Shown here: positions 1 through 8,526 of the stretch, piece by piece
How the letters are laid out: each line of letters begins with the position of its first letter
How positions within the stretch are numbered: the first letter of the stretch is position 1
NCBI GenBank assembly: GCA_030652315.1
Contig: JAUSAX010000150.1
Span: 1-33,172, forward strand
Source of the DNA: Afipia sp.
GTDB lineage: Bacteria; Pseudomonadota; Alphaproteobacteria; Rhizobiales; Xanthobacteraceae
DNA: 33,172 nt
Direction: 5' to 3'
Position numbers and translations under genes: made by a program
Notes under the pieces: generated by a model
What the model saw: only the letters and a program-made list of their open reading frames with translations
What the model was told of the DNA's origin: nothing
Database searches by the model: none

Positions 1-1
1 C

Positions 2-598
2 ATGAACACCTCGAATCCTTACGACGGCGACCGCGTGCCGGGCGCGGTCGGCTTTCCGCTGCCGGGCGTGTCGGTGCGCGTCACCGATCCGGAAACGGCC
101 AAGGAGCTTGCGCGCGAAGCGATCGGCATGATCGAGGTCAAGGGCCCGAACGTGTTCAAGGGCTACTGGCGGATGCCGGAGAAAACCGCAGCGGAGTTTC
201 GCAAGGACGGCTTCTTCATTACCGGCGATCTCGGCAAGATCGACGCGCGCGGCTATGTCCACATTCTCGGGCGCGGCAAGGATCTGGTGATCTCCGGCGG
301 CTTCAACGTCTATCCGAAGGAAGTCGAGAGCGAGATCGACGCCATTCCCGGCGTCACCGAGTCGGCGGTGATCGGCGTGCCGCACGCGGATTTCGGCGAA
401 GGCGTCACGGCGGTTGTAGTCAGCGACAGGAAGACCGCACTCGATGAAGCAAGCGTGCTGCGTGCGCTCGATGGACGGCTGGCGAAATTCAAGATGCCCA
501 AGCGCGTGATCTTCGTCGACGATCTGCCGCGCAACACCATGGGCAAGGTGCAGAAGAACGTGCTGCGCGACAGCTACAAGGATCTTTACAAGACGTAG
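2..598 (+). CDS. matB: Malonyl-CoA synthetase, C-terminal part (5' end outside window)
   Basis: This is the C-terminal 198 residues of an ANL-family acyl-CoA synthetase. The reading frame is already open at base 2, and the first Met lies in what should be the internal A5 region of the adenylation domain, so it is not the true start. Visible motifs are the ITGDLG hinge-side motif (about residues 73-78), the GRGKDLVISGG core and the C-terminal PRNTMGKVQK motif (about 175-184), whose Lys is the adenylation catalytic residue in this family. The sequence closely resembles what I recall of Rhodopseudomonas MatB, which makes malonyl-CoA from malonate, CoA and ATP. The family assignment is firm. The malonate specificity rests on resemblance, because the substrate-pocket residues lie upstream of the window. 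It is convergent with the exporter gene at 735-1595. Confidence 0.85.
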   Translation: MNTSNPYDGDRVPGAVGFPLPGVSVRVTDPETAKELAREAIGMIEVKGPNVFKGYWRMPEKTAAEFRKDGFFITGDLGKIDARGYVHILGRGKDLVISGGFNVYPKEVESEIDAIPGVTESAVIGVPHADFGEGVTAVVVSDRKTALDEASVLRALDGRLAKFKMPKRVIFVDDLPRNTMGKVQKNVLRDSYKDLYKT

Positions 599-620
599 CG
601 GCGAAACGCCGATTGCGCGC

Positions 621-720
621 CCGTCATTCCGGGGCGCGAGTGAAACGAGCGAACCCGGAATCTCGATGAGCTCTGCGAGATTCCGGATCGGCCCGCTTCG
701 CGAACCGTCCGGAATGACGG
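621..720. repeat. Intergenic palindromic element, CGTCATTCCGG family, copy 1
   Basis: A nested inverted repeat lies between two convergent genes. The outer arms are CCGTCATTCCGG (621-632) and CCGGAATGACGG (709-720). The inner arms are CCGGAATCTCG (655-665) and CGAGATTCCGG (676-686). The same outer and inner arms recur at 27277-27391. It carries no coding capacity, and its position 3' of both genes fits a REP/MITE-like element that may also act as a bidirectional transcript end. Confidence 0.85.
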
Positions 721-734
721 TGTGGCTTAATTGC

Positions 735-1595
735 TCAATACCCCGTCGCCAGGCTGACGACGAAACGCGACGATACGATCAGAAGATAAATCCCGAACGC
801 GATTTCGAGTTTGCGCTTGGTGAGCAAATGCGCAACGCGCACGCCGAGCGGCGCGACCAGCAAGCTCGTCGGCATCACCAGCGCCGCGCCGATCAGCGAG
901 ATATAACCGACCGCGAACGGCAGTTGCAGCGCCGCGACTTCAGGGAAGCGCGACGCGGCGGGCCAGCCCGCATAGATGTAGCCGAGCGCGCCGGGGATCG
1001 AGATCAGCACCGCAAGGCCCGCCGATGTGCCGATCGCCTGATGGATCGGACGGCCGTAGAAGGTCATCAAGAGATTCGAGAACAGCCCGCCGCCGATCCC
1101 CATCAGGGTCGAGAGCAGGCCGATGAAGAATCCGTAGACCTTCATGAAAATACCTTTCGGCATCTCATCGCCGAGCCGCCAGTTCTCCTTGCCGAGCAGC
1201 AGCCGCGCGGCGGCCGACCACGCCACGCCGACAAAGACAACCTTGAACAGTTTCTCCGGCGCGTAGCGCGCGATCACGCTGCCGAGGATGACGCCGCCGA
1301 GTATCGGCAGCGCCCACCTCTTGAGGATGTCCATGTCGACACTGCCGCGCTTGTGGTGGGCCTGCCATGAGCGGATCGAGGTCGGGATGATGATGGCCAG
1401 CGACGTGCCGATGCAGAGCGCCATTCGCGCATCCAGCGGGACGCCTGCGATGCGGAAACATTCGTACAGCACCGGCACCAGCACGGCGCCGCCGCCGATG
1501 CCGAAAATCCCGGCCAGAAACCCCGCCAGCGCCCCGGTCGCCAGCAGCAGCAGAACAAGTTCAAGCAGTTGCGGGGTGGTCAGACCGGCGATCAT
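735..1595 (-). CDS. TauE/SafE (TSUP) family membrane exporter
   Basis: This 286-residue protein is almost entirely hydrophobic, with roughly eight membrane segments, the usual size for the TSUP family (sulfite exporter TauE/SafE, also called DUF81). The N-terminal glycine-rich hairpin LAGIFGIGGGAVLVP (about residues 27-41) and its repeat LMGIGGGLFSN (about 164-174) in the second half are the family's characteristic duplicated motif. TSUP members export or import sulfur-containing or small organic anions such as sulfite, sulfoacetate or thiosulfate; the substrate here cannot be read from sequence. No sulfur-metabolism gene is adjacent. The ATG at 1595 starts directly before the first membrane segment. 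It is transcribed away from the sdh operon. Confidence 0.9.
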   Translation of the reverse strand: MIAGLTTPQLLELVLLLLATGALAGFLAGIFGIGGGAVLVPVLYECFRIAGVPLDARMALCIGTSLAIIIPTSIRSWQAHHKRGSVDMDILKRWALPILGGVILGSVIARYAPEKLFKVVFVGVAWSAAARLLLGKENWRLGDEMPKGIFMKVYGFFIGLLSTLMGIGGGLFSNLLMTFYGRPIHQAIGTSAGLAVLISIPGALGYIYAGWPAASRFPEVAALQLPFAVGYISLIGAALVMPTSLLVAPLGVRVAHLLTKRKLEIAFGIYLLIVSSRFVVSLATGY

Positions 1596-1681
1596 GCGAC
1601 GGCCTTGTTGCCGGGATGCCCAACCATTTCAATCCATTTCCAAGTGCTGCGGTGAATCCCGCTTCAGGTGTGTTCTGCGGG

Positions 1682-1698
1682 TTTCGTGGTATACGAAA
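1682..1698. promoter_or_regulatory. Inverted repeat TTTCGT-N5-ACGAAA between tauE-like gene and sdhC
   Basis: A six-base perfect inverted repeat with spacer GGTAT. The overlapping TGGTATAC resembles an extended -10 element reading toward sdhC. It is a possible operator or promoter in the divergent region, and no recognised regulator site matches it. Confidence 0.3.
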
Positions 1699-1770
1699 AA
1701 CATGTATGCCAGAAGGACTAAACTGCGGATAAAGAAGCGGTTTTTGATTCAATCCTTGGTCAATTCTGCG

Positions 1771-1799
1771 TTGCGCTCGTTCCGCCTTCTCCGTAAATA
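1771..1799 (+). promoter_or_regulatory. Possible sigma-70-type promoter of the sdh operon
   Basis: TTGCGC (1771-1776) and TAAATA (1794-1799) are separated by 17 bases, giving a start near 1806, about 65 bases before the sdhC ATG. The match is only moderate, and the assignment rests on spacing and position. Confidence 0.3.
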
Positions 1800-1872
1800 G
1801 AAGCCCTCTAATAACCCGATCCCGCATAAAAAGTCGGCAGCTTTGGTCTGCCGCAAACCGTTAAAGTCGCGC

Positions 1873-2268
1873 ATGGCACCCAGGATCGACCGTCCGCTTT
1901 CACCTTTCATGACCTACCGCTGGACGCTGACGATGGCGATGTCCATCGTTCACCGCGTCACCGGTATCGCCCTTTATGTCGGAACGCTGCTGATGGCGTG
2001 GTGGCTGATCGCCACCGCCTCCGGACCCGGCGCCTACGCAAACATCCAGGGCTTCACCTCGAGCTGGATCGGACGCGTCATCGTGTTCGGCTACACGTGG
2101 GCGCTGCTGCATCACATGCTGAGTGGCATCCGGCATTTCATCTGGGATCTCGGCTACGGCTTCGGCCCCTCCGAGCGCGAATGGCTCACCCGCGCCGCCC
2201 TGATCGGCTCCATCACCCTGACGATCGTGGTGTGGGTCGTCGCTTTCGCAGTGGGAGGCGGACGATGA
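1873..2268 (+). CDS. sdhC: Succinate dehydrogenase cytochrome b556 subunit
   Basis: SdhC is one of two membrane anchors of complex II, which carries electrons from succinate to ubiquinone in the inner membrane. The 131-residue product begins MAPRIDRPLSP, typical of alphaproteobacterial SdhC. The frame is open to a TTG at 1843, but the ATG at 1873 gives the usual family length. Three hydrophobic segments are visible (about 27-48, 64-84 and 106-126). The motif HHMLSGIRH (80-88) contains H81, which aligns with the E. coli haem b ligand H84. The stop overlaps the sdhD start (ATGA at 2265-2268), indicating translational coupling. First gene of sdhCDAB. Confidence 0.95.
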   Translation: MAPRIDRPLSPFMTYRWTLTMAMSIVHRVTGIALYVGTLLMAWWLIATASGPGAYANIQGFTSSWIGRVIVFGYTWALLHHMLSGIRHFIWDLGYGFGPSEREWLTRAALIGSITLTIVVWVVAFAVGGGR

Positions 2269-2672
2269 GCGCCAACAACGCAAAGCCCTCGACTTCTATC
2301 CGCACGCCGCTGTCCCGCGTCCGCGGACTTGGTTCCGCGAAAGCAGGCACCTCGGACTTCTTCCGCCAGCGCGTCACTGCGGTCGCGATGGTGCTGCTGT
2401 TCGTGCCGGTGATCGTGATCATCATGTCGCTGCTCGGCCGCAACCAGGCCGGCGCCGCGCAGATCCTCGGCTCGCCGCTGGTCGCCGTCATCATGATCCT
2501 CTTCATCATCGCCAGCGTCTGGCACATGAAGATCGGCATGCAGGTCGTGCTGGAAGATTACGTCACCGACGAGAAAACCAAGCTCGCGGCGATCATCGCG
2601 AACAATTTCTTTTCGGCGGCGGTCGGTCTCGCATCGATCTACGCCATTATCAAACTGTCGTCGGGAGTTTAA
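2265..2672 (+). CDS. sdhD: Succinate dehydrogenase hydrophobic membrane anchor subunit
   Basis: SdhD is the second membrane anchor of complex II, 135 residues with three predicted membrane helices (about 38-57, 68-88 and 108-130). The motif HMKIGMQVVLEDY (87-99) holds the second haem-ligand histidine position (H87) and the Asp-Tyr pair that in E. coli SdhD (D82-Y83) lies at the ubiquinone site. The ATG at 2265 overlaps the sdhC stop by four bases; a longer frame upstream to 1998 is only the open frame read through sdhC. The TAA at 2670-2672 sits immediately before the sdhA start. Confidence 0.95.
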   Translation: MSANNAKPSTSIRTPLSRVRGLGSAKAGTSDFFRQRVTAVAMVLLFVPVIVIIMSLLGRNQAGAAQILGSPLVAVIMILFIIASVWHMKIGMQVVLEDYVTDEKTKLAAIIANNFFSAAVGLASIYAIIKLSSGV

Positions 2673-2675
2673 TTG

Positions 2676-4514
2676 ATGGCATCGAATGGCCAGAGTGCGC
2701 CCGGCGCGAACGGCAGCGCTAACGGGAAGGCTGCCTACGCGATTGAAGACCATACCTATGACGTGATCGTCGTCGGCGCAGGCGGCGCGGGTCTGCGCGC
2801 GGTCGTCGGCTGCTCGGAAGCGGGCCTGCGCACGGCCTGCATCACCAAGGTTTTCCCGACGCGGTCGCACACGGTCGCGGCGCAAGGCGGCATCTCCGCC
2901 TCGCTCGGCAACATGCACAAGGACGACTGGCGCTGGCACATGTACGACACCGTGAAGGGGTCGGACTGGCTCGGCGATCAGGACTCGATCGAATACATGG
3001 TGCGCCACGCGCCCGAGGCCGTCTACGAACTCGAGCATTGGGGCGTGCCGTTCTCGCGCACCGAAGACGGCAAGATCTATCAGCGCCCGTTCGGCGGCAT
3101 GACCCTGGACTACGGCAAGGGCCAGGCGCAGCGCACCTGCGCCGCCGCCGACCGCACCGGCCACGCCATGCTGCACACCATGTACGGCCAGGCGCTGCGT
3201 CACTCAGCGGAATTCTTCATCGAGTTCTTCGCCATCGACCTGATCATGGACGATCAGGGCGTCTGCCGTGGCGTGATCGCGCTCAAGCTCGACGACGGCA
3301 CGATCCATCGCTTCCGCGCCCAGACGACAATTTTGGCCACCGGCGGCTATGGCCGCGCCTATGCCTCGTGCACCTCGGCGCACACCTGCACCGGCGACGG
3401 CGGAGCGATGGCGCTGCGCGCCGGCCTGCCCTTGCAGGACATGGAGTTCGTCCAGTTCCACCCGACCGGCATTTACGGCTCGGGCTGCCTTGTCACCGAA
3501 GGCGCGCGCGGCGAAGGCGGCTATCTCGTCAATTCGGAAGGCGAGCGCTTCATGGAGCGCTATGCGCCGTCGGCGAAGGATCTCGCCTCGCGCGACGTGG
3601 TCTCGCGCGCGATGACCATCGAAATCCGCGAGGGCCGCGGCGTCGGCAAGAAGAAGGATCACATCTACCTTCATCTCGATCACCTTGATCCGAAGATCCT
3701 GCATGAACGCCTGCCGGGCATCTCGGAATCGGCGCGAATCTTTGCCGGCGTCGATGTGACCCGCGAACCGATCCCGATGATCCCGACCGTGCACTACAAC
3801 ATGGGCGGCATCCCGACGAACTATCACGGCGAAGTCGTCACCAAGAAGAACGGCGACGACAACGCGGTGGTCCCCGGCCTGATGGCGGTCGGCGAAGCCG
3901 CCTGCGTGTCGGTGCACGGCGCCAACCGTCTCGGCTCCAACTCGCTGATCGATCTCGTGGTGTTCGGCCGCGCCGCGGCGCTGCGCTGCGCCGAGAAGCT
4001 CACCGCCAATGCCTCGCAGCCGGACCTGCCCGCCAGTTCCTCGGATCTCGCGCTCGGACGCCTCGATCATTTCCGCCATGCCTCGGGCGGCACGCCGACC
4101 GCGAAGCTGCGCGAGAACATGCAGCAGGTGATGCAAAACAACTGCGCGGTGTTCCGCACCGGCGACGTTCTGAAGGAAGGCCAGGAGCTGATCCACAAGG
4201 TTTACGGCGGCATCGGCGACATCGGCGTGTCCGACCGTTCGCTGGTGTGGAATTCCGACCTCGTCGAGACCCTCGAATACGACAACCTGATTTCTCAGGC
4301 CGTGGTGACGATGGACTCGGCGGCGAACCGCACCGAGAGCCGCGGCGCCCATGCCCGCGAGGATTTCGCGGATCGCGACGACAAGAACTGGATGAAGCAC
4401 ACGCTGTCGTGGATCGACAGCAAGGGCAACTCGACCATCGATTACCGCCCGGTGCACGACTACACGATGACCAACGACGTTCAGTACATTCCGCCGAAAG
4501 CGCGCGTTTACTGA
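2676..4514 (+). CDS. sdhA: Succinate dehydrogenase flavoprotein subunit
   Basis: SdhA oxidises succinate to fumarate on a covalently bound FAD at the cytosolic face of complex II. The 612-residue length is normal. Visible are the dinucleotide-binding glycines VVGAGGAGL (32-40), the flavin-linked His in [11 protein letters not shown] (H65), the catalytic HPTGIYGSG region, and the substrate-binding stretch [11 protein letters not shown]. The ATG at 2676 is three bases after the sdhD stop; a TTG at 2673 is also in frame but less likely. The C-terminus, ending in a [12 protein letters not shown] stretch and KARVY, is complete, and no key residue is missing. Confidence 0.98.
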   Translation: MASNGQSAPGANGSANGKAAYAIEDHTYDVIVVGAGGAGLRAVVGCSEAGLRTACITKVFPTRSHTVAAQGGISASLGNMHKDDWRWHMYDTVKGSDWLGDQDSIEYMVRHAPEAVYELEHWGVPFSRTEDGKIYQRPFGGMTLDYGKGQAQRTCAAADRTGHAMLHTMYGQALRHSAEFFIEFFAIDLIMDDQGVCRGVIALKLDDGTIHRFRAQTTILATGGYGRAYASCTSAHTCTGDGGAMALRAGLPLQDMEFVQFHPTGIYGSGCLVTEGARGEGGYLVNSEGERFMERYAPSAKDLASRDVVSRAMTIEIREGRGVGKKKDHIYLHLDHLDPKILHERLPGISESARIFAGVDVTREPIPMIPTVHYNMGGIPTNYHGEVVTKKNGDDNAVVPGLMAVGEAACVSVHGANRLGSNSLIDLVVFGRAAALRCAEKLTANASQPDLPASSSDLALGRLDHFRHASGGTPTAKLRENMQQVMQNNCAVFRTGDVLKEGQELIHKVYGGIGDIGVSDRSLVWNSDLVETLEYDNLISQAVVTMDSAANRTESRGAHAREDFADRDDKNWMKHTLSWIDSKGNSTIDYRPVHDYTMTNDVQYIPPKARVY

Positions 4515-4555
4515 TCGCCGCATAGAGTTACGCGAACAAGCGAAGGTTCGAGACC

Positions 4556-5338
4556 ATGGTTGAATTCGCCCTCCCGAAGAATTCGAAAATCACCGGCGGC
4601 AAGGAATGGCCGAAGCCGGCCGGCGCGACCGAACTGCGCGAGTTCAAGGTCTATCGCTGGAATCCGGACGACGGCAAAAACCCCGGCATCGACACCTATT
4701 ACGTGAACACCCACGATTGCGGGCCGATGATTCTCGACGCCCTGATCTGGATCAAGAACAACGTCGATCCGACGCTGACCTTCCGCCGCTCCTGCCGTGA
4801 AGGCGTCTGCGGTTCCTGCGCCATGAACATCGACGGCACGAACACGCTGGCCTGCACCCGCGCGATGGACGAGGTCGAGGCCGGCCCGATCAAGGTCAAT
4901 CCGCTGCCGCATCAGCCGGTGGTGAAGGATCTCGTGCCGGATCTGACCAACTTCTATGCGCAGTACGCCTCGATCGAGCCATGGCTGCACACCACCAGTC
5001 CCACGCCGCAGAAGGAATGGAAGCAGTCGCCGGAAGACCGCGCCAAGCTCGACGGTCTTTACGAGTGCATCCTGTGTGCCTGCTGCTCGACCTCGTGCCC
5101 GAGCTACTGGTGGAACTCTGACCGCTTCCTCGGCCCGGCCGCGCTGCTCGCTGCTGATCGCTGGGTGAAGGACTCGCGCGACGAGGCCACCGGTGAGCGC
5201 CTCGACAATCTGGAAGATCCGTTCCGGCTCTATCGCTGCCACACCATCATGAACTGCGCGAAAGCCTGCCCGAAGGGACTCAACCCGTCGGAAGCCATCG
5301 CCGACCTCAAGCTGAAGATGGTCGAACGACAGGTCTGA
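4556..5338 (+). CDS. sdhB: Succinate dehydrogenase iron-sulfur subunit
   Basis: SdhB relays electrons from FAD to ubiquinone through three Fe-S clusters. All ligand cysteines are present in the 260-residue product: [2Fe-2S] at C80, C85, C88 and C100; [4Fe-4S] at C171, C174, C177 and C238; [3Fe-4S] at C181, C228 and C234. It follows sdhA by 41 bases and closes the sdhCDAB operon. No strong intrinsic terminator is seen; a palindromic element begins 36 bases downstream. Confidence 0.98.
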   Translation: MVEFALPKNSKITGGKEWPKPAGATELREFKVYRWNPDDGKNPGIDTYYVNTHDCGPMILDALIWIKNNVDPTLTFRRSCREGVCGSCAMNIDGTNTLACTRAMDEVEAGPIKVNPLPHQPVVKDLVPDLTNFYAQYASIEPWLHTTSPTPQKEWKQSPEDRAKLDGLYECILCACCSTSCPSYWWNSDRFLGPAALLAADRWVKDSRDEATGERLDNLEDPFRLYRCHTIMNCAKACPKGLNPSEAIADLKLKMVERQV

Positions 5339-5374
5339 GGATCTGATTCAGACTTGTAAGCCAATCTCTCGTTT

Positions 5375-5500
5375 GTCATGCCCGGCTATAGCCGTCTGCC
5401 TTGCGCAGACGGCGTAAACTTGTCTGCGCTGCCGGGCATCTCGCTTATGGGAGCACTTTGCCAGCCGTGTCGGGATCACCGGGTCAAGCCCGGCCATGAC
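5375..5500. repeat. Intergenic palindromic element, GTCATGCCCGG family, copy 1
   Basis: The outer arms are GTCATGCCCGG (5375-5385) and CCGGCCATGAC (5490-5500), complementary except for one position. The interior holds GCCGGGCATC and an AGACGG/CCGTCT hairpin. It fills most of the 281-base gap between sdhB and the cyclase gene and shares its ends with elements at 23758-23847 and 25121-25245. Confidence 0.8.
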
Positions 5501-5619
5501 GGTCCTGGAAAATGTTGCAAGAGAATCCCTCCTTGAAACGCCGCCCCGCACGCGCGAAGACTGGCGGGTGAGTTCTCGCTCGCGTCATTCTCGGACCGAT
5601 CACGGCGGCAGTTGGCGGC

Positions 5620-6879
5620 ATGGATTTAACCTCACGCCTCGAAATCATGAACTGGCTGGCCGGCGCCGGCCTGTCCGGTCTTGCTGAAACTGACCTCGTC
5701 CGTGGGTTCTGCGAGCGCAGCAGGGCCGCCGGACTGGAACTGTCGCGCGGCATCGTTTTTATCGACACACTTCATCCGGTTTTCGAGGGACGCGGTTTTC
5801 GCTGGAACGACGTCGAGTCGAACGAAAGTGATCTCATTGAGTATGAGTCGACCAGCGAAGGGGAAGCGGCCGAGAACTGGCGGCGCTCGCCGTTCTACAC
5901 CATGCTTCAAACCGGCCAGAACGAACTCTGCATCGACAGCGATGACGAGCATTTCAAGATGACGACGAAACTCGTTGGAGACGGCCACAAACACTTCGTA
6001 ACATTTGTTCACCGGTTCGGGGATGCCGGAATCATCGGCGAAATGGACTGCGTCTACTCGCTCTGGTGTATGCGGCAGGAGAACGGATTCAATGAAGACG
6101 CGCTTGGTGCGATGCGCGATCTCGTACCATTGCTGGGGCTGGCGGTGAAATCAGCCGCGCATGCCCGCATCGCCCGCACCATCGGGCATGTCTATCTCGG
6201 CCGCGATGCCGCCGAACGGGTTCTCAGCGGGCGCATTTCACGCGGCGTCGCCGACCGCATCAACGCGGTGCTGTGGTTCTCGGATCTGCGCGGTTCGACG
6301 GCGATCAGCGAAGCGATGGACCCGGCCGAGATCATTCCCTTCCTCAACGACTATGCCGACGCAGCCATTAGTGCGATCCACGACGAAGGCGGCGACGTGC
6401 TCAAGCTGATGGGCGACGGCGTACTCGCGATTTTCAATCAGGACGACATGGCCGCGGCACGGCGCGCGGCGCTGCGCGCGGAGAACCAGTTCAGAAAGAA
6501 CATTCTGGTTCTCAACGACCGGCGCACCTCCGAGAACAGGCCGACCACCTCCGCCTATGTGGGCCTGCATGTCGGCGAGGTGTTCTACGGCAATATCGGC
6601 AGCGAAGAACGGCTCGACTTCACCGTGGTGGGTCCGGCGGTCAACGAGGTCAGCCGCATCGCCTCGATGTGCCGCTCCGTCGAGCGCGAGCTTCTGGTGT
6701 CCTCGGCGTTTCTTGCCGGGATCAATGCCTCCGGAAGCGCACATTTCGTCTCGACCGGACGTTACGCGCTGCGCGGGATCGGGCGGGCGGAGGAACTGTA
6801 CACGCTGGATCCTGAAATCAGGGCCGATGGGCAGGCCGCCAGCCGGTTCGAGAAGTATCTGCAGGATCGCAACCACTGA
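5620..6879 (+). CDS. Class III adenylate/guanylate cyclase with unknown N-terminal sensor domain
   Basis: A 419-residue soluble protein. Residues 1-190 form an unrecognised N-terminal region without membrane segments, possibly GAF- or PAS-like. Residues about 213-400 are a class III cyclase homology domain. The metal-binding Asp residues are D222 (FSDLRGST) and D266 (LMGDGVLAIF). K262 lies next to the second, and D333, N342 and R346 lie in the DFTVVGPAVNEVSR stretch, so the active site looks intact. The likely product is cAMP, though purine choice cannot be settled by eye. It ends 15 bases from the end of the convergent FNR-like regulator gene. The upstream repeat separates it from the sdh operon. 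Confidence 0.88.
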   Translation: MDLTSRLEIMNWLAGAGLSGLAETDLVRGFCERSRAAGLELSRGIVFIDTLHPVFEGRGFRWNDVESNESDLIEYESTSEGEAAENWRRSPFYTMLQTGQNELCIDSDDEHFKMTTKLVGDGHKHFVTFVHRFGDAGIIGEMDCVYSLWCMRQENGFNEDALGAMRDLVPLLGLAVKSAAHARIARTIGHVYLGRDAAERVLSGRISRGVADRINAVLWFSDLRGSTAISEAMDPAEIIPFLNDYADAAISAIHDEGGDVLKLMGDGVLAIFNQDDMAAARRAALRAENQFRKNILVLNDRRTSENRPTTSAYVGLHVGEVFYGNIGSEERLDFTVVGPAVNEVSRIASMCRSVERELLVSSAFLAGINASGSAHFVSTGRYALRGIGRAEELYTLDPEIRADGQAASRFEKYLQDRNH

Positions 6880-6894
6880 GTTGTTGTGCCGCCG

Positions 6895-7611
6895 TCAGTT
6901 CAGCGTCCCGATGCGCTCGAGTTCGGGGACGTCGCGCACGTGCAGGATGCCGCCCGAAAATTCGATCAGGCCGCGATCACGAAACTGGCTGAGGACACGG
7001 CTGACGTGCACGGGTGTCAGTCCGACTGCGTCCGCGATATGCTGCTGGCGCAGCGGCACACGGTAGCGCTGGTCGCGGACAACATTGCGGGCGGCGATCC
7101 TTCGCATCAGGTGCAGGAACAGATATGCGATCCGCTCGTCGGCGGAGCGCTGACCGAGTGCGGTGATAAATTCGTCCGCGTCGTTGATCGTGTTCACGCA
7201 GGATTTCGCCAGAGTGGCGGAGAAGCCGGGATTCATCGCGAACCTGGTCTGGACTTCCGAGCGCAGGAATCCGCTGAGACGAACCTCGGTCAGCGCCTGC
7301 GCGGAAAAATGCGGCCGCTCCTCGAACACCGTCACCGCCGAGACCAGATCGCCCGGCAGCACGAAATTCAGGATCTGCCTGCGACCGTTGGACAACTGGA
7401 AGAACCGGAACGCCCATCCGTTGCACAACACGAAGACCCGCTCGCACGGCTGGTTACGCACCATGACCTGCTCGCCCGCACGCGCGCCGCGATAATGCTG
7501 CCAGTTCGGCTGCTCATCCGATGACGCGTCCTCAACGGGCTTGCCAAGCAGCGCGCCGCAAAAACCGGACGTGCGATTTGGGCAGGTGACGCACGGCCAA
7601 CCAGACTTCAT
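6895..7611 (-). CDS. Crp/Fnr-family regulator with N-terminal cysteine cluster
   Basis: A 238-residue regulator with an effector beta-roll (about 35-150) and a C-terminal winged helix-turn-helix (about 185-235). The N-terminus carries C7, C10 and C18 (C-x2-C-x7-C), the spacing seen in FNR/FnrN-type oxygen sensors that bind a [4Fe-4S] cluster. The usual fourth ligand (E. coli FNR C122) aligns with an Arg near residue 111; C56, C63 and C138 are other cysteines. In the recognition helix, VHVSR replaces the FNR ExxSR pattern, so its DNA site may differ from the FNR box. It is divergent from the globin gene across a 373-base region with a perfect FNR box. Likely role: oxygen- or NO-responsive control. 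Confidence 0.88.
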   Translation of the reverse strand: MKSGWPCVTCPNRTSGFCGALLGKPVEDASSDEQPNWQHYRGARAGEQVMVRNQPCERVFVLCNGWAFRFFQLSNGRRQILNFVLPGDLVSAVTVFEERPHFSAQALTEVRLSGFLRSEVQTRFAMNPGFSATLAKSCVNTINDADEFITALGQRSADERIAYLFLHLMRRIAARNVVRDQRYRVPLRQQHIADAVGLTPVHVSRVLSQFRDRGLIEFSGGILHVRDVPELERIGTLN

Positions 7612-7984
7612 TCAGACAACTCTCACCAATCCTGCCCTCACCTCTTTGTGACGGCTTCGATGAACCTTAAAGCATGCGGCGTGTGGGATCACGCTCATCG
7701 ATTGCAAAAACGCCGACGTCTGCCGGGCTGAGTCCGCTCAGCGGACGAACGCATGTATGGCATCCACGATGCCACTCTCCAACTTGATGTAGATCAACAA
7801 TCTGCATCAACACGGGACGACGAGCCGTTAATCACGCTCGATAACAATTCCCGCATCGATATTGCGTTCTCCTGATTCCCTTTTCTGCCGGATGGATTCT
7901 TCCGGATTTTGATGCCTCCAGATTTGGCGCGGACAAGACGGCGACGCTCGCCTTCCTTGCTCGAAATTTTTGCCGGGATATTCC
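7612..7984. other. Divergent regulatory region between FNR-like regulator and globin operon
   Basis: This 373-base stretch has no convincing gene. It holds the FNR/FixK box at 7784-7797, about 170 bases from the regulator start and 187 from the globin start. A second ATCAA lies at 7806-7810 without a partner. Neither flank has a clear -10 hexamer at the ideal class II distance from the box. Confidence 0.6.
7784..7797. promoter_or_regulatory. Perfect FNR/FixK-type box
   Basis: TTGATGTAGATCAA matches the consensus TTGAT-N4-ATCAA at all ten defined positions. It is known to be bound by FNR, FixK, AadR and related regulators. It lies between the divergent regulator gene (start 7611) and the globin gene (start 7985), so it could control either or both. 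Confidence 0.8.
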
Positions 7985-8440
7985 ATGGACAAGCTCATTC
8001 GCTTTCTCAACATCGATCCCGCGGCAACGCGCCATGCCGCGGCGATCTGGTCTCTCATCGAACATCGCATCGAGCACATCATCGAAACATTCTATGCCGA
8101 CGTCCGGCAATCGGACGCGGCCATGGCGCTGAGCGACCAGACCATTCAACACCTGAAGGTGAAGCAAAAGGATCACTGGCGCGCGCTGTTCGAAAGCCGC
8201 CTCGACCTGCAGTACTTCAACAGCGCCTCGCTGATCGGCATCAAGCACGCCGAAATCGGCCTCGACCCCAAATGGTACATCGCCGGCTACGCGCGTATCA
8301 AAGGCGATTTCGCGCGCATCATCCTCAATGCGCCGCTGCCGCTACTGACCAAAGCCGACCTCGTCGTGACGCTCGACAAGTATGTCGCGCTGGACATGGC
8401 GCTGGCGATTTCCTCCTACACGTCGCTCCTCGTTGACTGA
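7985..8440 (+). CDS. Single-domain sensor globin (globin-coupled-sensor type)
   Basis: A 151-residue all-helical protein matching the globin domain of globin-coupled sensors such as HemAT. The diagnostic motif is [17 protein letters not shown] (86-102), in which H88 is the expected proximal haem ligand and IGLxPxWY is the family signature. The protein ends after the globin fold, with no attached cyclase or chemotaxis domain. The ATG at 7985 is preferred over an in-frame TTG at 7970. The next gene, 86 bases downstream on the same strand, encodes a soluble chemoreceptor, so a separate sensor/transducer pair is plausible. It probably binds O2, CO or NO. The upstream FNR box suggests low-oxygen expression. 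Confidence 0.88.
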   Translation: MDKLIRFLNIDPAATRHAAAIWSLIEHRIEHIIETFYADVRQSDAAMALSDQTIQHLKVKQKDHWRALFESRLDLQYFNSASLIGIKHAEIGLDPKWYIAGYARIKGDFARIILNAPLPLLTKADLVVTLDKYVALDMALAISSYTSLLVD

Positions 8441-8510
8441 TGCACGCGCCTTCCGGCAGCGCGCTTGGCGCTGCCAATCGTCCCCGGTATTTACCGAATT
8501 TCATTTCAGC

Positions 8511-8517
8511 AAAAGGA
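8511..8517 (+). promoter_or_regulatory. Ribosome binding site fixing the chemoreceptor start
   Basis: AAAAGGA lies nine bases before the ATG at 8527. It decides against the upstream in-frame ATG at 8440, which would add 29 residues without a binding site. Confidence 0.65.
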
Positions 8518-8526
8518 TCCTTCCCG

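Noticed and set aside
2154..3203. 349-codon open frame on the minus strand across sdhD/sdhA
   Set aside because: An antisense shadow rich in His, Arg and Asp; the sense genes are certain.
3204..4523. 439-codon open frame on the minus strand across sdhA
   Set aside because: It is antisense to a perfectly conserved sdhA, with no ribosome site and no recognisable motif.
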